Source: Synechococcus sp. RS9916
GTDB lineage: Bacteria; Cyanobacteriota; Cyanobacteriia; PCC-6307; Cyanobiaceae
Reading direction: 5' to 3'
Assembly (NCBI RefSeq): GCF_000153825.1
Contig: NZ_DS022299.1
Span: forward strand, 1,080,869 to 1,144,868
DNA length: 64,000 bases
The notes below the pieces were generated by a model, which was not told the origin of the DNA, made no database searches, and worked only from the letters and a program-made list of their open reading frames with translations. Every line of letters begins with the position of its first letter. The stretch's first letter is position 1. Made by a program: the position numbers and the translations under genes. Below are positions 32,478 through 42,298 of the stretch, in pieces.

Positions 32478-32984
32478 TCATCCCAGGGGCGCCTTCTGCA
32501 CCTGGCGCCATTCACCCACCACAAAGGGAGGCACCGGCAGCTCATTGAGCACGCCATCGAGATACAGGCGCAAGGGGCGGTTGTTCTGAAGGTCGTTGAG
32601 CAGCGGATCCAGGGCAAATTCAGCAGCTGCATCACGGCTGTCGCTGGCCAGAGCTTTGTTCTCCAGGGTGATGTCAGGCAAGGTCCACTCCTTCACCCCG
32701 GCCTGCACCACCAGGTCGGTGGGGTGCTCAAGGCGCACCTTGCCGGGATACCCAACAATGCGCAGCACCACAGGGTTGCCGGGCTTACCGGTGCGATAAG
32801 CCACCGCCTGCCAGCTCTGATAGTCGAGGTCGCGCAGGCTCTCAAGGCTGCGCACCATCGGTGCACCGTTTTCATCCTGGTGCTCATGCACCTGGGCGAC
32901 TGCAATCCCCGGAGTGACCAGCAGCAGCAACACGGCAGCAAGCACAGACAACAACAAGCGGCGCAGCAGACCCATCAAGTGCAT
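32478..32984 (-). CDS. DUF3122-like exported protein
   Basis: This 168-residue protein has a signal peptide (LLLSVLAAVLLLLVTPGIAV, cut near VAQ). The mature part matches the cyanobacterial DUF3122 pattern from memory: LRDLDYQSWQAVAYRTG, VVLRIVGYPGKVRLEHPTDL and PPFVVGEWRQV. It is probably a periplasmic or thylakoid-lumen protein. The function is unknown. A REP-like palindrome pair lies just upstream. Confidence 0.7.
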   Translation of the reverse strand: MHLMGLLRRLLLSVLAAVLLLLVTPGIAVAQVHEHQDENGAPMVRSLESLRDLDYQSWQAVAYRTGKPGNPVVLRIVGYPGKVRLEHPTDLVVQAGVKEWTLPDITLENKALASDSRDAAAEFALDPLLNDLQNNRPLRLYLDGVLNELPVPPFVVGEWRQVQKAPLG

Positions 32985-33002
32985 TAAAGAAGTACACCCA
33001 TC

Positions 33003-33069
33003 ATCGGTGCTGCAGCTCCCTCAAGTGAGGGATCCCAAAGCAAAGGCTTCTCCCTCAACTGAGGGATGG
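33003..33069. repeat. REP-like palindrome pair, copy 1
   Basis: Two palindromes of the form TCCCTCAA(C/G)TGAGGGA are separated by about 28 bases (CCCAAAGCAAAGGCTTC). A similar pair is at 37755-37815, and a single unit is near 10268. Each pair lies just downstream of an autotransporter stop. They may also act as a terminator or mRNA-stabilising hairpin. Confidence 0.6.
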
Positions 33070-33092
33070 GGCTTGTTCTGCCTAGACAGCCA

Positions 33093-34290
33093 TCAGAACT
33101 GCCACTCAAAACCACCGGATGCCCGGTAGTCAGTGCCCCTGGCTCCACCCCAGGCTTCGATGCCACCACGGAAATACACCTTGTAGGAGCTGCTGTTGAC
33201 GTTGGCGATGGTGTAATCCAGACCGCCTTCAACCAACACCCCATTGGTGTCCTCATTGGCGGACTTGATGTTGGCCTCCTTGTTGGTGAAGCGATACCCC
33301 AGGGTTTGATCACTGAGGTTGCCGCTCCAGTCACCCAACCAACCCACACGCAGTGAGGGAACCAGTTGAGAAGTCTCTCCTGTGTTGATGGGATAGGAGA
33401 ACTTCATCGCCAGGTCGGTCTGCACATAGGTGGTCGAACGCTCCTTGTAGGTGAGGTTCAGCTGACCAGCACCACTCTCCGTGAACTGGTGCTCGTTGTT
33501 GAAGCTCCAGGTGGTAGTGAACTGGGGTTCGAGAACGAACTTGCCTGCCTCAAAGGGAGCACCGAGACGGAAGGCCAAGCCGTAGCTGGTGGCACTCTTG
33601 TCGCCTGAAGCAGTGTCATCACCCAGCTGATCCGTGATCTCAATGATCTCCCGCTTCTGGTTGCCGCTGAATCCAGTGGCACTGAACAGACCCTGGACAT
33701 AGAAGTTGTCGGTCCAGTAGTCAGCCTTTACGCCACCACCCCAACCATCGGAGTTCCAGGACCCACCACCAGCAAGGGTGTTCTGCTGAATCAGGTTGAT
33801 GTTGCCGTAGTTGGCAAAGGCACCAATCTGGAAGTTGTCAGTGACTGAGACATCAACACCCAGCACTCCACCACCAGCATTGACGTAATAGGGGTTGTAG
33901 AAGTTGTCGTTGTAGCTGTCGTGGTCATCACCACCAAAGCCACGGAACCAAGCCCTCACCCCATCACGGCGTGCGTATTGAGCGGTCAGTGAGGTGTCTT
34001 CAATGAAACCAGAAGCTTCAAGTGACTCAATCGTGGTTTCACCGGTGACCTCTGCCTGAGCAATGGCTTGGTCCAGGGCCTGTTGTGCCTGCTGATCAGA
34101 CACCTCACCACTCTTGTTCCAAAGACCACGGACTGGAGGTGCTGATTCTTCAATCACCTCCTCCTGCTCCACCACAGTCTTCTCAACAACCACGGGATCG
34201 AACTGACGCAGAGGCAGACGTTCAAACACAACATCTGTCAGCAGGTTGTTGTAGGTGGCCATCCCACGACCAGCACCATCGATGTTGCGA
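33093..34290 (-). repeat. Duplicated autotransporter barrel, copy 1
   Basis: About 1.2 kb, coding linker and barrel from FGPRNIDGAGRG to the stop, is nearly identical to 37833-39030. Differences are scattered and mostly silent, which fits recent duplication or gene conversion. Confidence 0.85.
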
Positions 34291-37200
34291 GGACCAAAAC
34301 CTGAGACAAACAACTTGCCCAGGGTGCCGTAGCTGATGATTGGCAACTCAATGTTTTCAATCACATCAGGCAGAAGGCTGTCGATCAGGTCAGCCCCTGG
34401 ACCTCCATCCTGAATAATCTCAACTAGCTCCTGCTCATCATCATCCAGACCCAGGTCAGGATCTGAAGGATCAATATTGTTCAGGTCTTTATCAATTTCT
34501 GGTGCTGACTTGGCATCAACCTGAACGTTCAAACTTCCTTCTACCATGTAGACATCGAAGTTGGCAGTTCCCTCAATGCCATTCTCCTCTCCAATACCAG
34601 AGAACTCGCCAACTTCATCGTCATAAATCAACGTTGAATTTGCAGCCAGCTCATTCATTTCGCTCTGACTAGTCTCAGGCACATCAAGGATTACATAGGT
34701 CCCTTCTGGATCAGTCGTAGATCCTGCCTGAACAATCAGCTGAGGCGGCATCTTTGCATTAGATGGTTTGTATTCAAACGAATCAGCCGTCAGAGGAGCG
34801 CTGGTCTTATCTGAAATGTCGGCAAGGATTGTGCCACCAGTCATCACAACATCCTCAAATATGCTGGCATCAGAGTCAGTGAGGTGCATCGTTCCTCCAC
34901 TGATAGTTATTGTTTTAACGCCAGCAGTTTTATAATCGCCGTCATAGTCCCAGGTTCCATCAACCTGTTCTGCACTCTCAAAGTTCTTAATTGTGGAAGC
35001 ACTGAACGATGCTGAACCTGTGGTAGCAAACTTGATGATGTCATCACCATCACCACCATCAATAAAGGCACCTTTATCAGTGCTACTGATATTGGCGTTG
35101 GTCAAAAGGATGTCATTTCCAGCACCCATATCAATTCCACCAGTAAGTCTGATGGAACCTGCATTAGCCCAAATATTGTCGTTGCCATAGTTGGTGGACC
35201 CAACAAGGTTTTTAGCTATAACTGTTCCTGAATTAACAAGATTATTGATAACAGCATCTTTCAGACCCCTTCCTTCACCTTGATATCCTCTCTGAAATGT
35301 GCCCCCTTCCTCAATAACGATATTTTTGAAGTTAGTATTTGAGTCTGAGTTTAAAGCACGCACAATAGTTCGTGCGCCAACTTGAAGAACACCACCGGTG
35401 AGATCTGATAGATCATCTATCTGGTCAGTATCAATCTTTAAATCGTACCAAGTTATTCTTGAGGCATCTTCGCCAGTGTAAGTATTCAAAAAGGCAATAT
35501 TTCCACTACTCAATTTCTTTGGAGTGATAGCAACTGTGGCAAACGTTGGTTTGCCTTCACCCTCTGTGAAATTCCTAAAGTTAAAGACAAAATTACCAGA
35601 ACCACTATCAACCTCGGCAGGAGTAGCGAGAACATGAAATTCTCCAGATAATCTGGATGCTGATCCAAAATTGCCATCACCAATTAAAAAATTACCTTTC
35701 CCTTGAGCAGCAAATGTAATATTTTTACCTATTTCTGAAGTTTGGATATCACCATTACCAACAAGTCTTATCTCTCCTGTTCCAACCCTCTTCAAATCTC
35801 CCAAAACTCTCAAGTCTGTTAAACCATTATTATTCACGGCAAGGGTCTCACCACCACTGAATACAACCTTTTTGGTTCCAAGGTTTCCATCATTGGTTCC
35901 ATCACCCAGCTGCAGGATCGAACCGGAACCACCACTCAGAGTCAGAGAACCCGAATACCTGTTGTTCGTTGAAGCAAGTGTCCAAGTTCCCTCACCAGTT
36001 TTAACCACATCCCAAGCACCAGTGATCGGAGCACTCAACAAGCCATCTTTCCCATTTGCAGTCGACAGGGTCAGCTTGTTCCCCATTCCAACAGCACCAC
36101 TATTAATGGCACCCGTAATGTCAGAACCTCCGTAGAGAGTCACATCAGCTTTAATTCCAGATTTAATCTGGATAGCTTGTTGACCACTCAGCGTTCCATA
36201 GTTGCTGATAGCAACAGAAACCTTGTCTCTGGTTGCATTCTTAGAGATTTTGATCGCATTACCACCCGCAGACGTAATCGATCCATAGTTCAAAATATAA
36301 GCATTTGACTGAGCTGAAACATCACCCAAACCTTGGGTGGTAATCATCAATCCATTACCCTCACCTGCAGTTGACTCAACAACAGCACCTTCTGGGATTT
36401 CGACGAGTGTGGTCTCAGGATTCACACCACCACTAGCATCTAGAGGTGCGGTTTCACTGGTATTCACCAGCTTGATAGCTGCAAAATTGTCAGTGGAATC
36501 TGGGTTGGTGTAGGTAACTCTTGTGTTGTCTTCGATCAGGAGAGCTTCCAAGTCACCTTGGAGGTCAACAGAGTCTCCTGTCGTCCCAGGTACATATTGG
36601 ATTGCACCCATACTGTTGATCGACCCACCAGTCGTTTCAAGGGTGATATCCCCATCTGTGTAAATGATGGCACATTTATCATTGACAGGACTTTGATCAC
36701 TACTGGGAATATAATACTTTCCACACGTTTCTGCAGCTCCTACAGCCTCCTCTTGAGTGAGAGCAAAGGTTCCGTTAATTGCAGAAAAGAATCCAAAAGG
36801 GAAAAAATCCTCACCATAATTATTGTAATAGTCAGTAGTAACGACAACAGAATAAATCTGTCCAGCAGTCCATTCAACTTCGCCGTAATTTATCCAAGGA
36901 CATTTGTAATTTTTCCCTCCACACAATCCTCCATCTGGCTGATTACGGTATGCATTACCACTTGTGAACCAACCGACATCATTAATCTGCTCTTGAGTTA
37001 TATCTCCTCCCTCAAATGGCCCATCGTTCAGCCAAAGGTTCGTGCTGGTAGGAGAGCTGTCAACGCCGAAATATGCACTACCACTCTCAGATGGAACCCA
37101 GAAAAAATTGATGAACCTAAAGGGGTATGAATACCTCTCTGGAGGCTTTAGACTGGAAGCCCTTTCAATTTTATTAAAATAATTATTAAATGTGCCTGAT

Positions 37201-37361
37201 TTGACGCCAGTATCCTCGTCAATTGTATAACAATTCCATGTTGCATAACTCAGACCAGAACCAGATCCTGTGCACTTATTAGACTCGACAGCTATGGATT
37301 CTGATCCGGACAACAGAGCTGCAGCACCTACCAGGAAGGACGCAGCGAGAACTCGCTTCAT
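33093..37361 (-). CDS. Large autotransporter, Fur-box-like site upstream
   Basis: This 1422-residue outer-membrane autotransporter has a signal peptide (MKRVLAASFLVGAAALLSGS) and a beta-helical passenger (residues about 25-1040) with repeats such as GGDGDDIIKF and NFESAEQVDGTWDYDGDY. A linker follows (EEVIEESAPPVRGLWNKSGE), then a C-terminal beta-barrel (about 1130-1422) ending in Phe (GGFEWQF), a BAM-type signal. The passenger is unlike that of the 37833 gene except for a short motif, while the last 400 residues are nearly identical. A Fur-like site lies about 100 bases before the start. Confidence 0.85.
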   Translation of the reverse strand: MKRVLAASFLVGAAALLSGSESIAVESNKCTGSGSGLSYATWNCYTIDEDTGVKSGTFNNYFNKIERASSLKPPERYSYPFRFINFFWVPSESGSAYFGVDSSPTSTNLWLNDGPFEGGDITQEQINDVGWFTSGNAYRNQPDGGLCGGKNYKCPWINYGEVEWTAGQIYSVVVTTDYYNNYGEDFFPFGFFSAINGTFALTQEEAVGAAETCGKYYIPSSDQSPVNDKCAIIYTDGDITLETTGGSINSMGAIQYVPGTTGDSVDLQGDLEALLIEDNTRVTYTNPDSTDNFAAIKLVNTSETAPLDASGGVNPETTLVEIPEGAVVESTAGEGNGLMITTQGLGDVSAQSNAYILNYGSITSAGGNAIKISKNATRDKVSVAISNYGTLSGQQAIQIKSGIKADVTLYGGSDITGAINSGAVGMGNKLTLSTANGKDGLLSAPITGAWDVVKTGEGTWTLASTNNRYSGSLTLSGGSGSILQLGDGTNDGNLGTKKVVFSGGETLAVNNNGLTDLRVLGDLKRVGTGEIRLVGNGDIQTSEIGKNITFAAQGKGNFLIGDGNFGSASRLSGEFHVLATPAEVDSGSGNFVFNFRNFTEGEGKPTFATVAITPKKLSSGNIAFLNTYTGEDASRITWYDLKIDTDQIDDLSDLTGGVLQVGARTIVRALNSDSNTNFKNIVIEEGGTFQRGYQGEGRGLKDAVINNLVNSGTVIAKNLVGSTNYGNDNIWANAGSIRLTGGIDMGAGNDILLTNANISSTDKGAFIDGGDGDDIIKFATTGSASFSASTIKNFESAEQVDGTWDYDGDYKTAGVKTITISGGTMHLTDSDASIFEDVVMTGGTILADISDKTSAPLTADSFEYKPSNAKMPPQLIVQAGSTTDPEGTYVILDVPETSQSEMNELAANSTLIYDDEVGEFSGIGEENGIEGTANFDVYMVEGSLNVQVDAKSAPEIDKDLNNIDPSDPDLGLDDDEQELVEIIQDGGPGADLIDSLLPDVIENIELPIISYGTLGKLFVSGFGPRNIDGAGRGMATYNNLLTDVVFERLPLRQFDPVVVEKTVVEQEEVIEESAPPVRGLWNKSGEVSDQQAQQALDQAIAQAEVTGETTIESLEASGFIEDTSLTAQYARRDGVRAWFRGFGGDDHDSYNDNFYNPYYVNAGGGVLGVDVSVTDNFQIGAFANYGNINLIQQNTLAGGGSWNSDGWGGGVKADYWTDNFYVQGLFSATGFSGNQKREIIEITDQLGDDTASGDKSATSYGLAFRLGAPFEAGKFVLEPQFTTTWSFNNEHQFTESGAGQLNLTYKERSTTYVQTDLAMKFSYPINTGETSQLVPSLRVGWLGDWSGNLSDQTLGYRFTNKEANIKSANEDTNGVLVEGGLDYTIANVNSSSYKVYFRGGIEAWGGARGTDYRASGGFEWQF

Positions 37362-37462
37362 TTGACATTTGTCACTTCTCGGACGCTAGAGATCCCTCAT
37401 CAGACCTGCTCTGAATTGAAACAAGCACCGGCGAACATGCACTATCGGGATCTTTCAAAAAA

Positions 37463-37477
37463 TGAGAATCATTATCA
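37463..37477 (-). promoter_or_regulatory. Fur-box-like operator
   Basis: TGAGAATCATTATCA matches the 7-1-7 Fur consensus (TGATAATnATTATCA) with one mismatch. It lies about 100 bases upstream of the 33093-37361 autotransporter start. Iron-regulated expression is inferred. Confidence 0.6.
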
Positions 37478-37754
37478 ACCCCTCCCAATAAACCCATAAC
37501 CACTGAAGGCTTCCTTCAAGAATTATCAAAACTAGTATTCATTTATTCCTAAACGCAAGAGTAAAGACAATAGCAATGTAGATAGAGTAAAACAATAAGA
37601 AAGGCATATCTTCAATCACTATTACAAGAAGGTGAGTTCATTCACATAACAGGGGGGTTGTCTCCCAGTACCAGTGAGAGCACACACAAGCAGGTAAGGG
37701 CGAACCCATAGAGTCCAAGTGAAAGGGAACTCTGAAGGGGTCGCCTTTGCATCA

Positions 37755-37815
37755 ACAGCTCCCTCAGTTGAGTGAGGGAGTCCAAAGCAAAGCCCCCTCC
37801 CTCAACTGAGGCAGA
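37755..37815. repeat. REP-like palindrome pair, copy 2
   Basis: CTCCCTCAGTTGAGTGAGGG and TCCCTCAACTGAGG are separated by CAAAGCAAAGCCC, closely like the pair at 33003-33069. It lies directly downstream of the second autotransporter stop. Confidence 0.6.
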
Positions 37816-37832
37816 GAGCTTGCTGACAGCGA

Positions 37833-39030
37833 TCAGAACTGCCACTCAAAACCACCAGACGCCCGATAGTCAGTGCCCCTGGCCCCTCCCCAGGCTTCGA
37901 TACCACCACGGAGATACACCTTGTAGGAGCTGCTGTTGACGTTGGCGATGGTGTAATCCAGACCGCCTTCAACCAACACCCCATTGGTGTCCTCGTTGGC
38001 GGACTTGATGTTGGCCTCCTTGTTGGTGAAGCGATACCCCAGGGTTTGATCACTGAGGTTGCCGCTCCAGTCACCCAACCAACCCACACGCAGTGAAGGC
38101 ACCAGCTGAGAGGTCTCTCCTGTGTTGATCGGATAGGAGAACTTCATCGCCAGGTCGGTCTGCACATAGGTGGTCGAACGCTCCTTGTAGGTGAGGTTCA
38201 GCTGACCAGCACCGCTCTCCGTGAACTGGTGCTCGTTGTTGAAGCTCCAGGTGGTGGTGAACTGCGGTTCGAGCACGAACTTGCCTGCCTCAAAAGGAGC
38301 ACCAAGACGGAAGGCCAAGCCGTAACTGGTGGCACTCTTGTCGCCAGAAGCAGTCTCATCACCCAGCTGATCGGTGATCTCGATGATCTCCCGCTTCTGG
38401 TTGCCGCTGAATCCAGTGGCACTGAACAGACCCTGCACATAGAAGTTGTCGGTCCAGTAGTCAGCCTTCACGCCACCACCCCAACCATCGGAGTTCCAAG
38501 ACCCACCACCAGCAAGGGTGTTCTGCTGAATCAGGTTGATGTTGCCGTAGTTGGCAAAGGCACCAATCTGGAAGTTGTCAGTGACTGAGACATCAACACC
38601 CAGCACTCCACCACCAGCATTGACGTAATAGGGGTTGTAGAAGTTGTCGTTGTAGCTGTCGTGGTCATCACCACCAAAGCCACGGAACCAAGCCCTCACC
38701 CCATCACGGCGTGCGTATTGAGCAGTCAGTGAGGTGTCTTCAATGAAACCAGAGGCTTCTAAGGACTCGATTGTTGTTTCGCCAGTGACCTCTGCCTGGG
38801 CAATGGCTTGGTCCAGGGCCTGTTGTGCCTGCTGATCAGACACCTCACCGCTCTTGTTCCACAGGCCACGCACTGGAGGCGCTGATTCTTCAATCACCTC
38901 CTCCTGTTCCACCACAGTCTCCTCCACAACCACTGGATCGAACTGACGCAGAGGCAGACGTTCAAACACAACATCTGTCAGCAGGTTGTTGTAGGTGGCC
39001 ATCCCACGACCAGCACCATCGATGTTGCGA
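37833..39030 (-). repeat. Duplicated autotransporter barrel, copy 2
   Basis: Partner of 33093-34290. Identity stops sharply just upstream of the FGPRNIDGAG / LAPRNIDGAG junction, where the passengers diverge. Confidence 0.85.
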
Positions 39031-42000
39031 GGAGCCAATCCTGAAATAATTAGCCTGGCAAAGGTGCCATAACCAATGATAGGAAGATCAATTTCGTCAA
39101 GAATGTCATCCAAAATCGCATCGATTATTTCAGCACCAGGGCTTCCAGGCTCTGTGATTTCCTCAACAATATCTTTTTCATCAGACGGAATGTCTTTATC
39201 ACACCCCTCATCATCTAGGCAGTCTATAATCTCACCTGAAGACTTCTGGCTAACCACCAACTGCAAGCTTCCCTCCTTCAGATAGACATCATAAATTGCA
39301 CTATTACCAATCCCATTGCTTTCGCCTATTCCAGTAAATTGACCAACATTGCTTCCATACTGAAGCTCTGTATTGGCAGCCAATTGATTCATCTCCGCTT
39401 GACTTTCTGACTTGATAATTGTGTAGACACCTTCTGGATCATTCTGCTGAGCAGCATTGATAACAAGCGAGCCTGCTTGATAATCAAACGTATCAGAGAC
39501 CAATGGAGCTGAGTTCTTATTTTCAAGACTTGCGTAGATCTCACCCCCATTCAATACAAAATGCTCAAAGGTGGCTTGCTCAGAATCCAAAACAAGAAAT
39601 CGCCCACCCTTAACTGACATCACACTGATACCTGCTGCTTTATAATCTCCGTCATAATCCCACTGCCCAGAAACCTGGTTCGCAATTTCGAAATTTCTAA
39701 CTTTGCCAACCTTAAATTGATGGATAGCAGAATCTGAAGCTCTAAAGGTAATCGTATCAACATCACCCTCTCCGCTACCCCCATCGATATACCCAGGCCC
39801 CTCAATATTAGAGTTTGTTGTAACAACGTCACTTCCAGTCCCCATCAGTATATTTCCAGAAAGGACTAATCCATCTTTTTGAGCTTCACCCGGAAGCTTA
39901 ACTACACCATCATTTATGAAATTGTCGGCACCAGGACCAAAATTGATATCACCGTAAACACTGACAGCCCCAGATTCTTTAACAATGAAGCTGTCATCAT
40001 TAGCTCCCAACTCAACTTTACCCCATATCTGAGCAGGTGAATCTCTTTTTTGTCCACCAACAGCAATTGTGTCATTACCTAAGCTACCAGTAATGGCCGG
40101 GTACTGATAACCAGCACCTTCACTGCCAACACTCCCCCAACGACATCCATAACCACCATTTTTATCTTTCTTTGTGCCGCATTGGTCAGAACCAAAACCA
40201 AGTGAATTCCTGAAAGAAATAATCGCCCTTCCCTGCAGGAGAACATTATTTCTCTCGTCTACATCTCCTGTATCAACATCTTTAGAAAGGGCAAGTGAAA
40301 CAGTATCATCAATTACACCACTACCGATCCAGTCATTGTTTTGAATGATGCCAAGGGTGTCACTACCATGACCAAGAACAATGCTGCCGCGTATGCCACC
40401 AGACGTCTCAACACTGTCATTACCATTACCCATATTAATGGCTCCACGAATATAACCTGAGTTACTCAAAGTGTCATCACCATTTGCGAACACTAAATTA
40501 ACATTATAATTACGATTTAGCTCATTTTTCGCGCCGTCAGGCAATTGATCGTTCACAAGTTGATCAGCCTGAGAGCAAGTATTTTGACCAACATATCCAT
40601 TCCATCCACCGGGATCAGCCGCAGACGTCAAGCATCCCAGATAACCACTGTTTTCAACAACATCATCACCACCACCAAGAGCAACCTCTAAGAAATTTCC
40701 GGTACTAGCTTCACCAGGCCCTATAAGAACACCCTCATTAATCAATTTATCATTTCCTGCATCAAAAGCAATTTGTGGAACCGCTTTATAGCAGGTAGCT
40801 TGATCCTGGTCAGCCTGGCAATTGGTCTTGTACTTAGAGTATTGAGAAGGAAGAAAATCGACATAGCTAACTACCGCCAGACTATTTGATTCAATTCCAA
40901 ACTTATCATCCCCTGCATTGAAACTGATGACCGGAGAGCGGTGAGCGACAACAGCTGCTTTATCAGAAGGCTGACCAGGTAATCGCGGGCCGCTATCATC
41001 GTCTAAATCATTGCCGGTAACTTGTAGAACACCCTTTTGCATAATGGTAAGGGTATTATTACTCTTACCATCTTTGATATTTTTGCCATCCAAGAACATC
41101 AAAGGTGTTGAAATCAAATCACTACTACTAGAGGTTATGCTTAATTGACTGCTTGCAGCAACATCTAAATTTCCATAGAGGCGCACCTGATTATTCAAGT
41201 ATGTAATCCCATCTCCTTTAAACAACAAGTTTCCATAAACGTCTTGTCCTTCAGGATCGACAGGAGTAAAGATTCCATTGAAGCTCAATGAACTACCTTC
41301 ATTACTTATTGTGCCTACAATAGTATTAACATTTTCGCTTTCATATTTTACATACCAATACTTGTTGCCCAAAACAGGCATATCTTCGGCAAAGTCAAGG
41401 ATGCCACCAGTAAAAACAGGGGCATAACGTGAACTTAATTGATCACCCTCCCATTCGCAATAGCCAGATTCCACTATTTGGGAAGAGATGACTTTAATAG
41501 GTTCGCCATTTTGGCTCTTGGATATTGTATTGGCCTCACAACCGCCATAAGCCTGAATGCGACCCTGCCCTTTATTTCCACCTTTTGTATGGTAAAGCGT
41601 TCCATTGTAATAATAAATCAAACCTTCAGAGCTCCCATCAGGGTTCAAGGGCCTTTGCTTGGACGTTGGCTCTTTGGTTCTCCAAGAATTATAAATAAAT
41701 CCACCACCATTGCTATATGAATACAATTCTAAGTCGCCCCGATTGTTTAACAACTCACCTCTATTCTTCTCTAGAAACACCTTAGACTCAGCAGAAAGTT
41801 TTCTTGAAAGATCTTCTGCATCTTTTGCATCTGAAGCCCACGGGAAGAACTTGCCGGTTACCTCATCGCTATACCATTGCCCTAAAGAGACACCAGGAAG
41901 AGAGAGAATATTTCCTTTATCGGGTGTCGAATACAAAGAGTATTCAATTGCGAAGATTCTTTTATCATCAATCAGCAAGATTTGCTTATAGTCTTCAGGT

Positions 42001-42155
42001 AATTCATACACACTTACCTGGCCACTTTTCACTACTAAATCATTTTCACTCGGCCCTGCTGGCGTGGTATCAACCATGATCTGCGCATTGGCGACACTGG
42101 TAGACGCAATCGCAGCGAACGCCAAAAAAAGAAATGCATTCAAGTAATTTTTCAT
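37833..42155 (-). CDS. Large autotransporter, paralog
   Basis: This protein of about 1440 residues has a signal peptide (MKNYLNAFLFLAFAAIASTS, then VANAQ) and a passenger of about 1030 residues with GxDxxxxxG-type repeats (AGDDKFGIESNS, GNDSVETSGG, GHGSDTLG, GANDDSFIVKESG). The barrel is nearly identical to the neighbour's and ends GGFEWQF. The passenger has several Cys pairs. ATG 42155 is preferred to GTG 42161. Surface adhesion or cell-cell interaction is possible, but nothing in the sequence fixes it. Confidence 0.85.
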   Translation of the reverse strand: MKNYLNAFLFLAFAAIASTSVANAQIMVDTTPAGPSENDLVVKSGQVSVYELPEDYKQILLIDDKRIFAIEYSLYSTPDKGNILSLPGVSLGQWYSDEVTGKFFPWASDAKDAEDLSRKLSAESKVFLEKNRGELLNNRGDLELYSYSNGGGFIYNSWRTKEPTSKQRPLNPDGSSEGLIYYYNGTLYHTKGGNKGQGRIQAYGGCEANTISKSQNGEPIKVISSQIVESGYCEWEGDQLSSRYAPVFTGGILDFAEDMPVLGNKYWYVKYESENVNTIVGTISNEGSSLSFNGIFTPVDPEGQDVYGNLLFKGDGITYLNNQVRLYGNLDVAASSQLSITSSSSDLISTPLMFLDGKNIKDGKSNNTLTIMQKGVLQVTGNDLDDDSGPRLPGQPSDKAAVVAHRSPVISFNAGDDKFGIESNSLAVVSYVDFLPSQYSKYKTNCQADQDQATCYKAVPQIAFDAGNDKLINEGVLIGPGEASTGNFLEVALGGGDDVVENSGYLGCLTSAADPGGWNGYVGQNTCSQADQLVNDQLPDGAKNELNRNYNVNLVFANGDDTLSNSGYIRGAINMGNGNDSVETSGGIRGSIVLGHGSDTLGIIQNNDWIGSGVIDDTVSLALSKDVDTGDVDERNNVLLQGRAIISFRNSLGFGSDQCGTKKDKNGGYGCRWGSVGSEGAGYQYPAITGSLGNDTIAVGGQKRDSPAQIWGKVELGANDDSFIVKESGAVSVYGDINFGPGADNFINDGVVKLPGEAQKDGLVLSGNILMGTGSDVVTTNSNIEGPGYIDGGSGEGDVDTITFRASDSAIHQFKVGKVRNFEIANQVSGQWDYDGDYKAAGISVMSVKGGRFLVLDSEQATFEHFVLNGGEIYASLENKNSAPLVSDTFDYQAGSLVINAAQQNDPEGVYTIIKSESQAEMNQLAANTELQYGSNVGQFTGIGESNGIGNSAIYDVYLKEGSLQLVVSQKSSGEIIDCLDDEGCDKDIPSDEKDIVEEITEPGSPGAEIIDAILDDILDEIDLPIIGYGTFARLIISGLAPRNIDGAGRGMATYNNLLTDVVFERLPLRQFDPVVVEETVVEQEEVIEESAPPVRGLWNKSGEVSDQQAQQALDQAIAQAEVTGETTIESLEASGFIEDTSLTAQYARRDGVRAWFRGFGGDDHDSYNDNFYNPYYVNAGGGVLGVDVSVTDNFQIGAFANYGNINLIQQNTLAGGGSWNSDGWGGGVKADYWTDNFYVQGLFSATGFSGNQKREIIEITDQLGDETASGDKSATSYGLAFRLGAPFEAGKFVLEPQFTTTWSFNNEHQFTESGAGQLNLTYKERSTTYVQTDLAMKFSYPINTGETSQLVPSLRVGWLGDWSGNLSDQTLGYRFTNKEANIKSANEDTNGVLVEGGLDYTIANVNSSSYKVYLRGGIEAWGGARGTDYRASGGFEWQF

Positions 42156-42298
42156 GAACACTTGGCGTCTTATTTTTAGATTAAGCGGGTATTGCTAGAG
42201 GGTGATCCCAAAAGTGCATGTCTAGTGATACTCAATCAAGACTCAACACAAGTATCTTCGACGTGCTTCAAGCAGCACAAAAGCTTGAAGCTACTTCT

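Larger units (their letters stand above)
37362..37832. other. Intergenic region between the two autotransporters
   Basis: No gene is supported; the frames present are short. It contains the Fur-box-like site, an AT-rich stretch, and the REP-like pair near its right end. Confidence 0.6.

Noticed and set aside
36558-37130. 190-codon plus-strand frame opposite the first autotransporter
   Set aside because: It is antisense to the passenger N-terminus and has no domain.
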